NCBI RefSeq assembly: GCF_018141165.1
Contig: NZ_CP058557.1
Span: forward strand, 1,922,001-1,986,000
Direction of reading: 5' to 3'
Source: Alkaliphilus sp. B6464
GTDB taxonomy: Bacteria; Bacillota; Clostridia; Peptostreptococcales; Natronincolaceae
DNA length: 64,000 bases
Translations under genes and position numbers: made by a program
Part shown: positions 42,095-49,974 of the stretch, one piece after another
Numbering within the stretch: position 1 is the stretch's first letter
How the letters are laid out: each line of letters opens with the position of its first letter
Notes under the pieces: generated by a model
What the model was told of the DNA's origin: nothing
Seen by the model: only the letters and a program-made list of their open reading frames with translations
Database searches by the model: none

Positions 42095-43411
42095 ATGTTT
42101 AAATTTAAGTTCCCAGACATTGGGGAAGGAATAACGGAAGGAATATTAACTAAGTGGTTAGTTAAGGTAGGAGATAATATAAAGGAAGGAGACTCTTTAT
42201 TCGAGGTCGAAACAGACAAAGTAACCACAGAGATTCCATCTCCCGCTTCAGGTATAATAGATAAACTGAATGGGGAAGAAGGGGAAGTCATATATGTTGG
42301 AAATGTAGTGGTAGAGATTGTAACTGATAATAAAGGTGAAAGTGCTATAGACATATTAGAAGAAGGGCAAACTGTAAAGTCTGAAAAAGTTGAAGAGGAA
42401 AATGCAGGTGTTGTAGGTGCTTTGGAAGTATCAAATGAAATAATGGAAAGTAGTACAGAAGGCAGAAATACAGAGGTTAAGGAAGAACTAAAGAAAAAGG
42501 TATTAGCTACACCAATGGCTCGAAAGATAGCTCACGATTTAAATATTAATATTAATGAAATTATTGGAACAGGTCCACAAGGTAGGGTAATGAAGGCTGA
42601 TATCCAAAATGAATATAATGTACAAGATAACAAATTAAAGGATAATGAAAATATTATTGTAGATAATAAAGAAAATATAAGTGCTAATGTTAAGGAAAAT
42701 ACAATAGCAGGATATGAACAAAGAATTAAACTCACTTCCTTAAGAAGAACTATTGCAAAAAATATGGCAAAGTCAATGTATACAGCTCCACATGCATTAT
42801 GTATGGATGAAGTTGATGTAACAGAGCTTGTAAATTATAGAGAAAAGGTAAAAAATTTATTTATAGACGATAAGGATATTAAGTTTACCTATTTACCATT
42901 TATTATAAAGGCCGTAACACTTGCATTAAAGGATAATCCCAAATTTAATGCTCAGCTAGATGAAGAAAATGATGAGTATATCATTAAAAAATATTACAAT
43001 ATAGGTATAGCGGTTGATACAGAAGATGGTTTAGTTGTTCCTATAATAAGAAATGCGGATAAAATTGGTATGTTAGAATTGATGGAGGAAAGTATCCGTC
43101 TTAGTAAAGCAGCTAGAGATAAGAAACTAAAGCTTGATGAGATTAAAGGAAGTACATTTACAATAACTAATTTTGGCTCATTAGGTCTAAGTACTGGAAT
43201 GCCGATTATTAACTACCCAGAGGTAGCTATTTTAGGAGTTGGAAAAATTGAGCAAAAACCAGTTGTAATTGATGGTGAGATTGTAATTAGGTGGATATTG
43301 CCATTAGCATTATCTATAGATCATAGGGTGCTAGATGGAGGAGATGCAGGAAGGTTCATAGATTCATTGAAAACATATATAACAAATCCAGATAGACTTA
43401 TTTTGTATTAA
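42095..43411 (+). CDS. pdhC: 2-oxoacid dehydrogenase E2 acyltransferase
   Basis: Core acyltransferase of 438 residues. One N-terminal lipoyl domain (about 1-80) with lipoyl Lys42 in VETDKVTTEI; peripheral subunit-binding domain (about 128-165, LATPMARKIAHDLNININEIIGTG); flexible linker rich in Asn/Lys/Glu; catalytic domain (about 205-438) with the active-site His in SIDHRVLDGGDAG. One lipoyl domain is the usual number for Firmicutes. GGAGGTG precedes the ATG, 14 bases after pdhB. A palindromic hairpin follows at 43426-43457. No lipoate-ligase gene is in the window. Confidence 0.94.
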   Translation: MFKFKFPDIGEGITEGILTKWLVKVGDNIKEGDSLFEVETDKVTTEIPSPASGIIDKLNGEEGEVIYVGNVVVEIVTDNKGESAIDILEEGQTVKSEKVEEENAGVVGALEVSNEIMESSTEGRNTEVKEELKKKVLATPMARKIAHDLNININEIIGTGPQGRVMKADIQNEYNVQDNKLKDNENIIVDNKENISANVKENTIAGYEQRIKLTSLRRTIAKNMAKSMYTAPHALCMDEVDVTELVNYREKVKNLFIDDKDIKFTYLPFIIKAVTLALKDNPKFNAQLDEENDEYIIKKYYNIGIAVDTEDGLVVPIIRNADKIGMLELMEESIRLSKAARDKKLKLDEIKGSTFTITNFGSLGLSTGMPIINYPEVAILGVGKIEQKPVVIDGEIVIRWILPLALSIDHRVLDGGDAGRFIDSLKTYITNPDRLILY

Positions 43412-43425
43412 TATTAACGAATCTA

Positions 43426-43457
43426 TTAAATCCTTCTTAAATTTAAGAAGGATTTAA
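43426..43457 (+). terminator. Hairpin between E2 and E3 genes
   Basis: The palindrome TTAAATCCTTCTTAAATTTA continues with its complement AGAAGGATTTAA; a moderate T-rich tail follows. It may reduce but not stop read-through into the E3 gene. Confidence 0.65.
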
Positions 43458-43603
43458 TTTGATCATAGAATACTATAAAAAACAAGTATAGAATAAATTA
43501 ATAGAATAAAAGAAGGAGTTTGACATATCTAAGTAGAAAATATAAAACATTTCGCAAATTTCAAAAAATAGTGCTATTAGAATAGCTGGAGGGAGGAAGT
43601 TTA

Positions 43604-44995
43604 GTGAAAAACTATGATGTAATAATATTAGGTGCAGGACCTGGGGGATATGTAGCTGCTATTAGAGCTGCACAATTAGGTGCTGCTGTAGCATTAATAG
43701 AGAAAGAATCTATTGGTGGAGTTTGTTTAAATTGGGGATGCATACCTACAAAAACCCTTTTAAAAAGTGCGAAAACCTATCAGAATATTTTACATGGAGA
43801 GTTTTATGGTATTGAAGGAATAGAGCCAGACAAAATAAAAGTAAATTGGCGGGCAATGGTAGATCGAAAAGATAAAGTAGTAGAAAAACTAGTTAGCGGT
43901 ATAGAAGTATTACTTAAAGGTAATAAAATAGACATATATAAAGGTTTTGGAGAGTTTATTGACAAAAATCATATTAAAGTAGGAGACGAAACACTATATG
44001 GAAAAAATATGATAATTGCTACAGGTACAAGTCCAAAAGCTCCTAATATTCCAGGAATTAAGGAGTCTATTGATAATGGCTATATGATTACAGCTAAAGG
44101 ACTACTTTCTATGGAGGAACTACCAAAATCTATGGTTATACTTGGTGGAGGAGTTATAGCTGTTGAGTTTGCTACTTTAATGAATGCTCTAAATGTAGAT
44201 GTAACGTTGATTCAGCGATCTGGTAGAATACTGTCTGGTATGGATGCTGAAATGGCTAATACTTTAACTAGACAATTAAAGAAAAGCAAGGTAAAGGTTG
44301 TTACAAATACATCCTTAAAGGCTATTGATGGCAAAAAGGTAATTGTAGAATTAAAAGGTAAAGAAGAAATTTTTGAGGCAGAAAAAATTCTTTTATCTCT
44401 TGGAACTACACCTAATTTAGATGGATTACAAAAGCTAGATCTTAAAGTAGGATCTAGTGGAATAGAAACAAATGAGAAAATGGAAACTAATATTGAGGGA
44501 GTATATGCTATTGGAGATATAAATGGAAAATACAGCTTGGCTCATGTTGCTAGTGCAGAAGGAATAGTAGCAGTTGAAAATGCTATGGGTGGTAATGAAA
44601 TACTTAATTATAATGTAATACCATCTTGTGTATATACTTTTCCAGAACTAGCTTCAGTAGGATTAACTGAAGAAGAGGCAATAGAGAAGGGACTCGATAT
44701 TGTTGTAAACAAGTTTCCAGTTAATGCTAATGGTAAAGCTATGGCTGAAGGAGATACTATTGGTTTTCTAAAAATTATAGCAAACAAAGAATATGGAGAA
44801 GTATTAGGCGTCCATATTATGGCTTCTACTGCTACAGATATGATATCAGAAGCTGTTATGATAATGGAGTTAGAAGGAACAGCGGAAGATATTGCTAAGG
44901 CAGTTCATCCACATCCTACTTTGTCCGAGATGATGATGGAGAGTGCCCATGGTATATTGGGATATCCTATACATTCACTAAATAGAGGTAAGTGA
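43604..44995 (+). CDS. pdhD: Dihydrolipoyl dehydrogenase (E3)
   Basis: FAD- and NAD-dependent flavoprotein of 463 residues that reoxidises the lipoyl group of E2. FAD loop ILGAGPGGYVAAI near 8-20; redox disulfide Cys41/Cys46 in GGVCLNWGCIPTK; NAD loop MVILGGGVIAVEFA near 173-186; C-terminal active His-Glu in HPHPTLSEMMMES. No lipoyl domain is fused. The start is GTG or ATG behind GGAGGGAGG, and 190 bases separate it from E2, so it may have its own promoter. It can also serve a glycine cleavage system. Confidence 0.95.
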   Translation: MKNYDVIILGAGPGGYVAAIRAAQLGAAVALIEKESIGGVCLNWGCIPTKTLLKSAKTYQNILHGEFYGIEGIEPDKIKVNWRAMVDRKDKVVEKLVSGIEVLLKGNKIDIYKGFGEFIDKNHIKVGDETLYGKNMIIATGTSPKAPNIPGIKESIDNGYMITAKGLLSMEELPKSMVILGGGVIAVEFATLMNALNVDVTLIQRSGRILSGMDAEMANTLTRQLKKSKVKVVTNTSLKAIDGKKVIVELKGKEEIFEAEKILLSLGTTPNLDGLQKLDLKVGSSGIETNEKMETNIEGVYAIGDINGKYSLAHVASAEGIVAVENAMGGNEILNYNVIPSCVYTFPELASVGLTEEEAIEKGLDIVVNKFPVNANGKAMAEGDTIGFLKIIANKEYGEVLGVHIMASTATDMISEAVMIMELEGTAEDIAKAVHPHPTLSEMMMESAHGILGYPIHSLNRGK

Positions 44996-45312
44996 TATTT
45001 AAAAACTAAAAATCTTATTTTTAAAAGAGCCAAATAGGCTCTTTTTTGTTTATTTTTACTATTATATGGATAAGGTCTAAAGTCCTAAATAATAAAGAAC
45101 ATTATTGATTTTATAAATAAAGTAGGAATTTATCAAAAAATGTAGAATTAAATACTGTAACATAAATTTAATATAACTAAGAGTTTTATCTAAGATGCTG
45201 ATTTTAACGAATAGACAAAGATTATTTTTAAATATCTACATATAAGCCTCATAGTTTCTAGGAAAAATTTAGAGTATAATATTGTTACATTAAAAACAAA
45301 GGGGGCAGATAA
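44996..45312 (+). other. Gap between E3 and the PP2C regulator
   Basis: Holds a terminator (stem AAAAGAGCC / GGCTCTTTT, 45023-45048) and then about 260 AT-rich bases. A weak promoter ends in TATAAT near 45272-45280. Nothing else is visible. Confidence 0.5.
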
Positions 45313-46527
45313 ATGATTACTTATAAAATTCTTATACTTGATTTCGGAGAAAATTCATCTACAGATATGAAGAACTTACTTAGAAAGCACGGATATGAGG
45401 TAGTACAAAGATCTATAGAAGATAGTTACATAGAGAATATATTAAAAGAAATGCCCCATATCGTTTTAATAAATTGTTTTTCCGATGATAAAAAAACAAT
45501 AAAAGTATGTAATGTCTTGAAAAAGGACGAGTATACAAGAAGAATACCTATTATCACAACAATTAATTCCCATAATATAGAGCAAAAGAAAAAGTGTATT
45601 TCATTAGGAATAGATGACTATATAACCTATCCTTTAGAAGAAGAGGATTTTATTTTAAGAATAAAAAACCAGACTAAATTAATAGAAGTGCAAAGACAAT
45701 TAACTATGTGCCAAAATGCCTTAGAAGAAAGTTTAGATATGGTTGAAAAGCAAAAAAATGAGTTAGAAATAAATCTAAGCTTAGCTTCAAAGATACAAGA
45801 GGCTCTTATACCTAAGTCTCTTGGAAACATACCTAATTGTTCCTTCACTTGGACTTATCAACCATCGGGAAGGGTTGGTGGAGATATATTTGACGTTTTT
45901 ATGCTCGATGATGATCATCTTGGTTTATATATGATTGATGTTATGGGTCACGGAGTTGCTTCTTCCATGTTAGCTGTTACATTATCAGAAACATTAATTC
46001 TAGATGTAGATAGAGGATCACCTTTGAAAAGAAAGATAAACTATCCGCCATATTATGAAATTATATCGCCACTGGAAGTTGTTAATTATTTAAACAAGAG
46101 ATTTCCTTTTGTAAAGTATAATCATTACTTTACTATATTTTATATGGTTTTAAACATAAAAACAGGGGTAATGAAGTATGTAAGAGCTGGCCATCCTACT
46201 CCTTTGCTAGTGAAAGATACAGGTAAAATAATAGAATTAGATGCGTATGGTACTCCAGTAGGTTTTGAATTTAGTGAGGGCTATGAGGAGAAAACAGTAT
46301 ACTTTGACTCAGGAGATAGTCTAATTATTTACACAGATGGTTTGATGGAAGTAAAGGATGAAGCTGGTAATCCAATTGAATATGAGGGTATCGTTAATTA
46401 TATTCAAAGAGAAACAGACTTTGTTAATGGGCACTTAACTATGGAATTAAATAAATTAGTAAGATCACAATCTAGTTTAAAGGATGATTTGTCAATACTA
46501 GAGATGCGTTGGATAAAGTTTATTTAG
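45313..46527 (+). CDS. Pseudo-receiver plus PP2C-type phosphatase (RsbU/SpoIIE-like)
   Basis: Cytosolic regulator of 404 residues. N-terminal CheY-like domain (1-120): the acceptor Asp is replaced by Asn54 (IVLINCFS) and the conserved Lys loop reads ITYPL in place of ITKP, so normal phosphorylation is unlikely. A coiled coil (about 122-160) joins it to a PP2C/SpoIIE Ser/Thr phosphatase domain (about 165-400) with metal-binding motifs GRVGGDIFDVF, YMIDVMGHGVASSML and LIIYTDGLMEV. Such proteins dephosphorylate anti-anti-sigma factors; no sigma or anti-sigma partner is in this window. AAAGGGGG precedes the ATG. It is followed 62 bases later by the HD-GYP sensor gene in the same direction. Confidence 0.9.
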   Translation: MITYKILILDFGENSSTDMKNLLRKHGYEVVQRSIEDSYIENILKEMPHIVLINCFSDDKKTIKVCNVLKKDEYTRRIPIITTINSHNIEQKKKCISLGIDDYITYPLEEEDFILRIKNQTKLIEVQRQLTMCQNALEESLDMVEKQKNELEINLSLASKIQEALIPKSLGNIPNCSFTWTYQPSGRVGGDIFDVFMLDDDHLGLYMIDVMGHGVASSMLAVTLSETLILDVDRGSPLKRKINYPPYYEIISPLEVVNYLNKRFPFVKYNHYFTIFYMVLNIKTGVMKYVRAGHPTPLLVKDTGKIIELDAYGTPVGFEFSEGYEEKTVYFDSGDSLIIYTDGLMEVKDEAGNPIEYEGIVNYIQRETDFVNGHLTMELNKLVRSQSSLKDDLSILEMRWIKFI

Positions 46528-46588
46528 TGCTCTAAGTAACAACTATGACAACTATAGATAGTAAAATAATATTAATAGGAGAGGTATA

Positions 46589-48244
46589 ATGAAGTTAAAA
46601 CATAAACTGCCATTAGTTAGTATTTTATTATTAATAGTCGCTTTTGTTTCTTTGTGGTTAGGAACCCAAAGAACAGCATTAAATTTTATTATGGATTATC
46701 AGCATAAGATGTCTCTTTTAAATATTGAAACACGAACCAAAGATATAGAACATAGTATTGAAGATGGAAAACATAAATTGGAACGTATTATCAATAAATT
46801 AGATATTACTGATTTAAACTGGCAGAAAAATTCACCTTATTTTTATAATGAATTAGAAGGTAGTGCATTTGATAAAATAGGTCTAGTTTATAGTGATAGA
46901 ACCTATAATATTACAGGAAGTGATGTTTTACGAGATCTTTCTGATAGAGAATATTTAGACCCAGTATTTGAAGGGGAAATTGTTATTTCTGATCCCATAT
47001 ATTCTAGATCTGATGGAACATATCAAATTGTTATTGGTATCCCTGTAAATAATAATTACGAAGTAGTAGGAGTGGTAATTGGTACAATTCCTATGATCAA
47101 TATTGGAGAAATCATTCATTCCTTAAATATAGAAGGACGTGGCTATGGATTTTTAATAAACAAGCATGGAAATGTGATTTTACATCCCAAATCTGATGAG
47201 ATTCTATATGACAATTTTTTTCAATATAGTGGTATAGATCGTTTTCATGCCAGAAACGGCTATGTACCTTATGAAAATTTTAATAAAATTAAAAAGTATG
47301 CTTTTTTTAAGGAATTAGAAGGAACAGAGCTTTTTATAGTAATATCGATTAATCAAAGCGATTTGTACTCACCTATTACAAGGATTTTTAATAAGAATCT
47401 TAAGATCTTTTCACTTGTTCTCATACTAGTTTTATTTTTGACTAATATACTTATAAAAAAGATGCTTAAACCTATCAATAGCTTAATAAATGGAATGAAA
47501 AAGGTTGAAGAGGGAGAATATACTCTGCAAATACCAGTAGAAAAAATGGATGAAATTGGAGATATCGCAATACAGTTTAATAAAACTATAGAAGCAATTT
47601 CTTTTAGAGATGAAGAATTGCAGGCATTAAATGAAGAGTTAGCGGCAAGTTTTGAAGAAATTAATCAAACCAGTGATAAATTATTACAGTCTTATTTTGA
47701 TATAATTAGGGCTTTAGTAACAGCCATGGAGCTAAAAGATAGCTATACTAAGGGACATAGCGAAAGAGTAATGGAATATAGCTTGATGTTAGGCAAAAAA
47801 ATAAATTTAACAGGTAAAGAGTTAGAGATACTACGGCATGGTAGCATTCTGCATGATATAGGAAAACTAGGAATTCCAGATAATATATTGTTAAAACCCG
47901 ACAAGTTAAGTGATGAGGAATATCAACTAATACAAAAACATCCAGAAAAAGGTGAGGCATTTATCGGAAATTTAGAGTTTTTACAGGATTCTCTATCTGT
48001 TATACGCAATCATCATGAACGTATAGATGGAATGGGTTATCCAGATGGTCTTAAAGGTGACGAAATACCACAATTAGTTAAAATTGTCACTATAGCAGAT
48101 TCCTATGATGCAATGATTACTAACAGAGCATATAAAAAACCTTTAAATAAGGAGGAAGCTATTAAAGAATTAATAAAATATAAAGGAATTCAATTTGATT
48201 CTTATTTAGTGGATAAATTTATTGAAGTAATTTTAGAATCTTGA
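46589..48244 (+). CDS. Membrane sensor HD-GYP protein (dCache-HAMP-HD-GYP)
   Basis: Membrane-bound probable c-di-GMP phosphodiesterase of 551 residues. TM1 at about 9-28, an extracellular double-Cache sensor (about 35-275, with GSDVLRDLSDREYLDPVFEG), TM2 at about 278-296, a HAMP linker (about 298-345), then the HD-GYP domain (about 370-550) with HSERVMEYS, LHDIGKLGIPD, HHERIDGMGYPDGL. GAGAGGT precedes the ATG. A sigma-A promoter for the next gene overlaps its stop codon. Paired with the PP2C regulator by position only. Confidence 0.92.
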   Translation: MKLKHKLPLVSILLLIVAFVSLWLGTQRTALNFIMDYQHKMSLLNIETRTKDIEHSIEDGKHKLERIINKLDITDLNWQKNSPYFYNELEGSAFDKIGLVYSDRTYNITGSDVLRDLSDREYLDPVFEGEIVISDPIYSRSDGTYQIVIGIPVNNNYEVVGVVIGTIPMINIGEIIHSLNIEGRGYGFLINKHGNVILHPKSDEILYDNFFQYSGIDRFHARNGYVPYENFNKIKKYAFFKELEGTELFIVISINQSDLYSPITRIFNKNLKIFSLVLILVLFLTNILIKKMLKPINSLINGMKKVEEGEYTLQIPVEKMDEIGDIAIQFNKTIEAISFRDEELQALNEELAASFEEINQTSDKLLQSYFDIIRALVTAMELKDSYTKGHSERVMEYSLMLGKKINLTGKELEILRHGSILHDIGKLGIPDNILLKPDKLSDEEYQLIQKHPEKGEAFIGNLEFLQDSLSVIRNHHERIDGMGYPDGLKGDEIPQLVKIVTIADSYDAMITNRAYKKPLNKEEAIKELIKYKGIQFDSYLVDKFIEVILES

Positions 48245-48269
48245 CAAAATTTCATGTTTTGGATATTAT
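48241..48269 (+). promoter_or_regulatory. Sigma-A promoter of the antiterminator gene
   Basis: TTGACA (48241-48246), 17-base spacer, TATTAT (48264-48269). It overlaps the stop codon of the HD-GYP gene. Confidence 0.75.
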
Positions 48270-48320
48270 AATAGCATTAGATAGCTTTTAAATTTAATTA
48301 TCCACAGGAGGAATAAGAAG

Positions 48321-48812
48321 GTGTACATTATTAAAAAAACATTAAATAATAATGTAGTAATTGCTACTAAAAATGACCTTCAATACATTTTGGTGGGTAA
48401 AGGTATAGGATTTGCTAAAAATGAAAACGACATAATTAATAATGAAAATAGCATTGAGAAGGTATTTGTTTCGTTAGATATTTTTAACAATAAAGATATT
48501 GATGAGGCGATTTTAGGTGTAGCTCAAGAGATTATTGCTATAGCAGAAAATGATTTAGGTGAAAATTTAAATAATCGTATTCATGTTGGGTTAACTGATC
48601 ATATTCACTTTGCTATTAAAAGAATCTATGATGGAATAAATATTACTAATCCTTTTTTAAGTCAAACTAAGGCTTTATACGAAGAGGAATATAATATTGC
48701 TGCTAAGGCTGTTGAACTAATACGTGAACGCATAGGAATAGATGTCCCGGAAGATGAAATAGGGTTTATTGCTCTTCATATTCGTGCAAGTAGACCTAAT
48801 ATGGAAGATTAA
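48321..48812 (+). CDS. One-PRD transcription antiterminator (GlcT/LicT family, shortened)
   Basis: RNA-binding antiterminator of 163 residues. The CAT co-antiterminator domain (1-58, MYIIKKTLNNNVVIATKN...GKGIGFAK) is followed by a single PTS-regulation domain (about 63-163) with both expected His: His94 (LTDHIHFAIKR) and His153 (FIALHIRAS). BglG/LicT/GlcT proteins normally have two PRDs and about 280 residues; here the frame stops cleanly after PRD1, and the next 40 bases lead directly to a RAT, so no remnant of PRD2 exists. GTG start behind GGAGGAA. The RAT for crr-ptsH-ptsI lies downstream, suggesting that this protein senses PTS phosphorylation state with a single domain. Confidence 0.92.
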   Translation: MYIIKKTLNNNVVIATKNDLQYILVGKGIGFAKNENDIINNENSIEKVFVSLDIFNNKDIDEAILGVAQEIIAIAENDLGENLNNRIHVGLTDHIHFAIKRIYDGINITNPFLSQTKALYEEEYNIAAKAVELIRERIGIDVPEDEIGFIALHIRASRPNMED

Positions 48813-48850
48813 ATAAAATTTAGTATTATTTTAAATTAAATAAACAATAA

Positions 48851-48973
48851 AAGCGTGTTACTGACCAAATCAGGCATGAGCTTTAAGAAAAGCCCATGAT
48901 ATAAATATATCTATTATAGATTGATATATTTATCTTATGTTTTTTCTTATGCTCATGTCTTTCTTATTTTATA
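48851..48973 (+). promoter_or_regulatory. GlcT-type RAT overlapping a terminator before crr
   Basis: GTGTTACTGACCAAATCAGG at 48855-48874, followed by CATGAG, agrees with the Bacillus ptsG RAT core (GTGTTACTGA...TCAGGCATGAG). Its 3' bases are also the 5' arm of a long terminator: CATGAGC (48875) pairs with GCTCATG (to 48957), with inner stem ATAAATATATC / GATATATTTAT, then T-rich TCTTTCTTATTTT. This is the standard mutually exclusive RAT/terminator layout. The remaining leader to 49195 holds two small hairpins (49031-49048 and 49070-49081, ACGC/GCGT type). Confidence 0.9.
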
Positions 48974-49195
48974 GAAAAGTATAAACTTTTTTATTATTGA
49001 AGGTTTCTAAAAAAGGTATCATGCTGGAAATACGCTAAGCACAGCGTAATTTAAAATGCAACAGAGTCAACGCAATAGCGTAAGATGACCTTTGTTATAT
49101 ACAAAGTTTTGTACTATAAATGTATAAAGTGTGTTGCAAAAGATACAATCAATTAATAGTGTATTACTAAATTAAACTAACAGGAGGCGAATTAA

Positions 49196-49681
49196 ATGTT
49201 TGGATTATTTAAGAATAAGAAAAATGTACTAGTAGTTGGAGCACCATTAACAGGAAGGCTGATTAATATTGAGGAAGTGCCAGATGAGGTTTTTGCAGGT
49301 AAAATGGTTGGGGATGGTATGGCTATTGAGCCTGTAGAAGGTAAAGTAGTGTCACCAGTGGATGGTGAAGTGATACAAGTGTTTCCTACAAAGCATGCAA
49401 TCGGTATAAAGTCTACTAATGGTGTAGAAATATTAATCCATATTGGTTTAGAAACAGTCTCACTAGATGGAAAAGGTTTTGAAACTCATATAAATGTTGG
49501 AGATGAAGTTAAAAAAGGCCAGCTTATATTGACCTTCGATTTAGAATATATAAAAAGTAATGCTAAGTCAACTATATCTCCTATCGTTATTACTAATATG
49601 GATGATCTAGAAAAACTAGAAAAAATGAAATTAGGAGAAGTAAGCCAAAGTGATGCAATTATGAATATAACTAAAAAATAA
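49196..49681 (+). CDS. crr: PTS EIIA-Glc domain protein
   Basis: Stand-alone IIA-Glc of 161 residues. The phosphorylated His82 lies in EILIHIGLETV, and the partner His67 in KHAIGIKS, with the beta sandwich motifs of the family. No IIB or IIC domain is fused or adjacent, so it must serve membrane permeases elsewhere, or act as a regulator. AACAGGAGG precedes the ATG. It leads the operon crr-ptsH-ptsI (12 and 17 bases apart), controlled by the RAT. Confidence 0.95.
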   Translation: MFGLFKNKKNVLVVGAPLTGRLINIEEVPDEVFAGKMVGDGMAIEPVEGKVVSPVDGEVIQVFPTKHAIGIKSTNGVEILIHIGLETVSLDGKGFETHINVGDEVKKGQLILTFDLEYIKSNAKSTISPIVITNMDDLEKLEKMKLGEVSQSDAIMNITKK

Positions 49682-49693
49682 GGAGATGGTATT

Positions 49694-49957
49694 GTGTTAG
49701 AAAAGAAAATAACTATTAAAAATGCTACAGGAGTACATGCTAGACCAGCGAGTTTACTGGTTAAGGAAGCTACAAGATTTAAGTCAGATTGCTTTCTAAT
49801 TAAGGGTGACAAAGAATATAACTGCAGAAGTATTATGAGTATAATGGGTATGGGTGCAAGACAAGGAGACGAAGTTATTTTGAAGGTATTAGGAGAAGAC
49901 GAGAAAGAAGCCTTTGAAGCAATATCAGATTTAATCGAAAGAGGCTTCGATGAATAA
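49694..49957 (+). CDS. ptsH: Phosphocarrier protein HPr
   Basis: PTS carrier of 87 residues. His15 (ATGVHARPA) takes phosphate from enzyme I; Ser46 (CRSIMSIM) is the place for HPr kinase/phosphorylase, so carbon-catabolite signalling through Ser-P is possible. The GTG start follows AAGGAGATG. The gene lies between crr and ptsI. Confidence 0.95.
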   Translation: MLEKKITIKNATGVHARPASLLVKEATRFKSDCFLIKGDKEYNCRSIMSIMGMGARQGDEVILKVLGEDEKEAFEAISDLIERGFDE

Positions 49958-49974
49958 AGTAGGGAGGAAAATTT

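Noticed and set aside
48321-48812. Frameshift as cause of the short PRD protein
   Set aside because: The 38 bases between its stop and the RAT leave no room for a second PRD in any frame.
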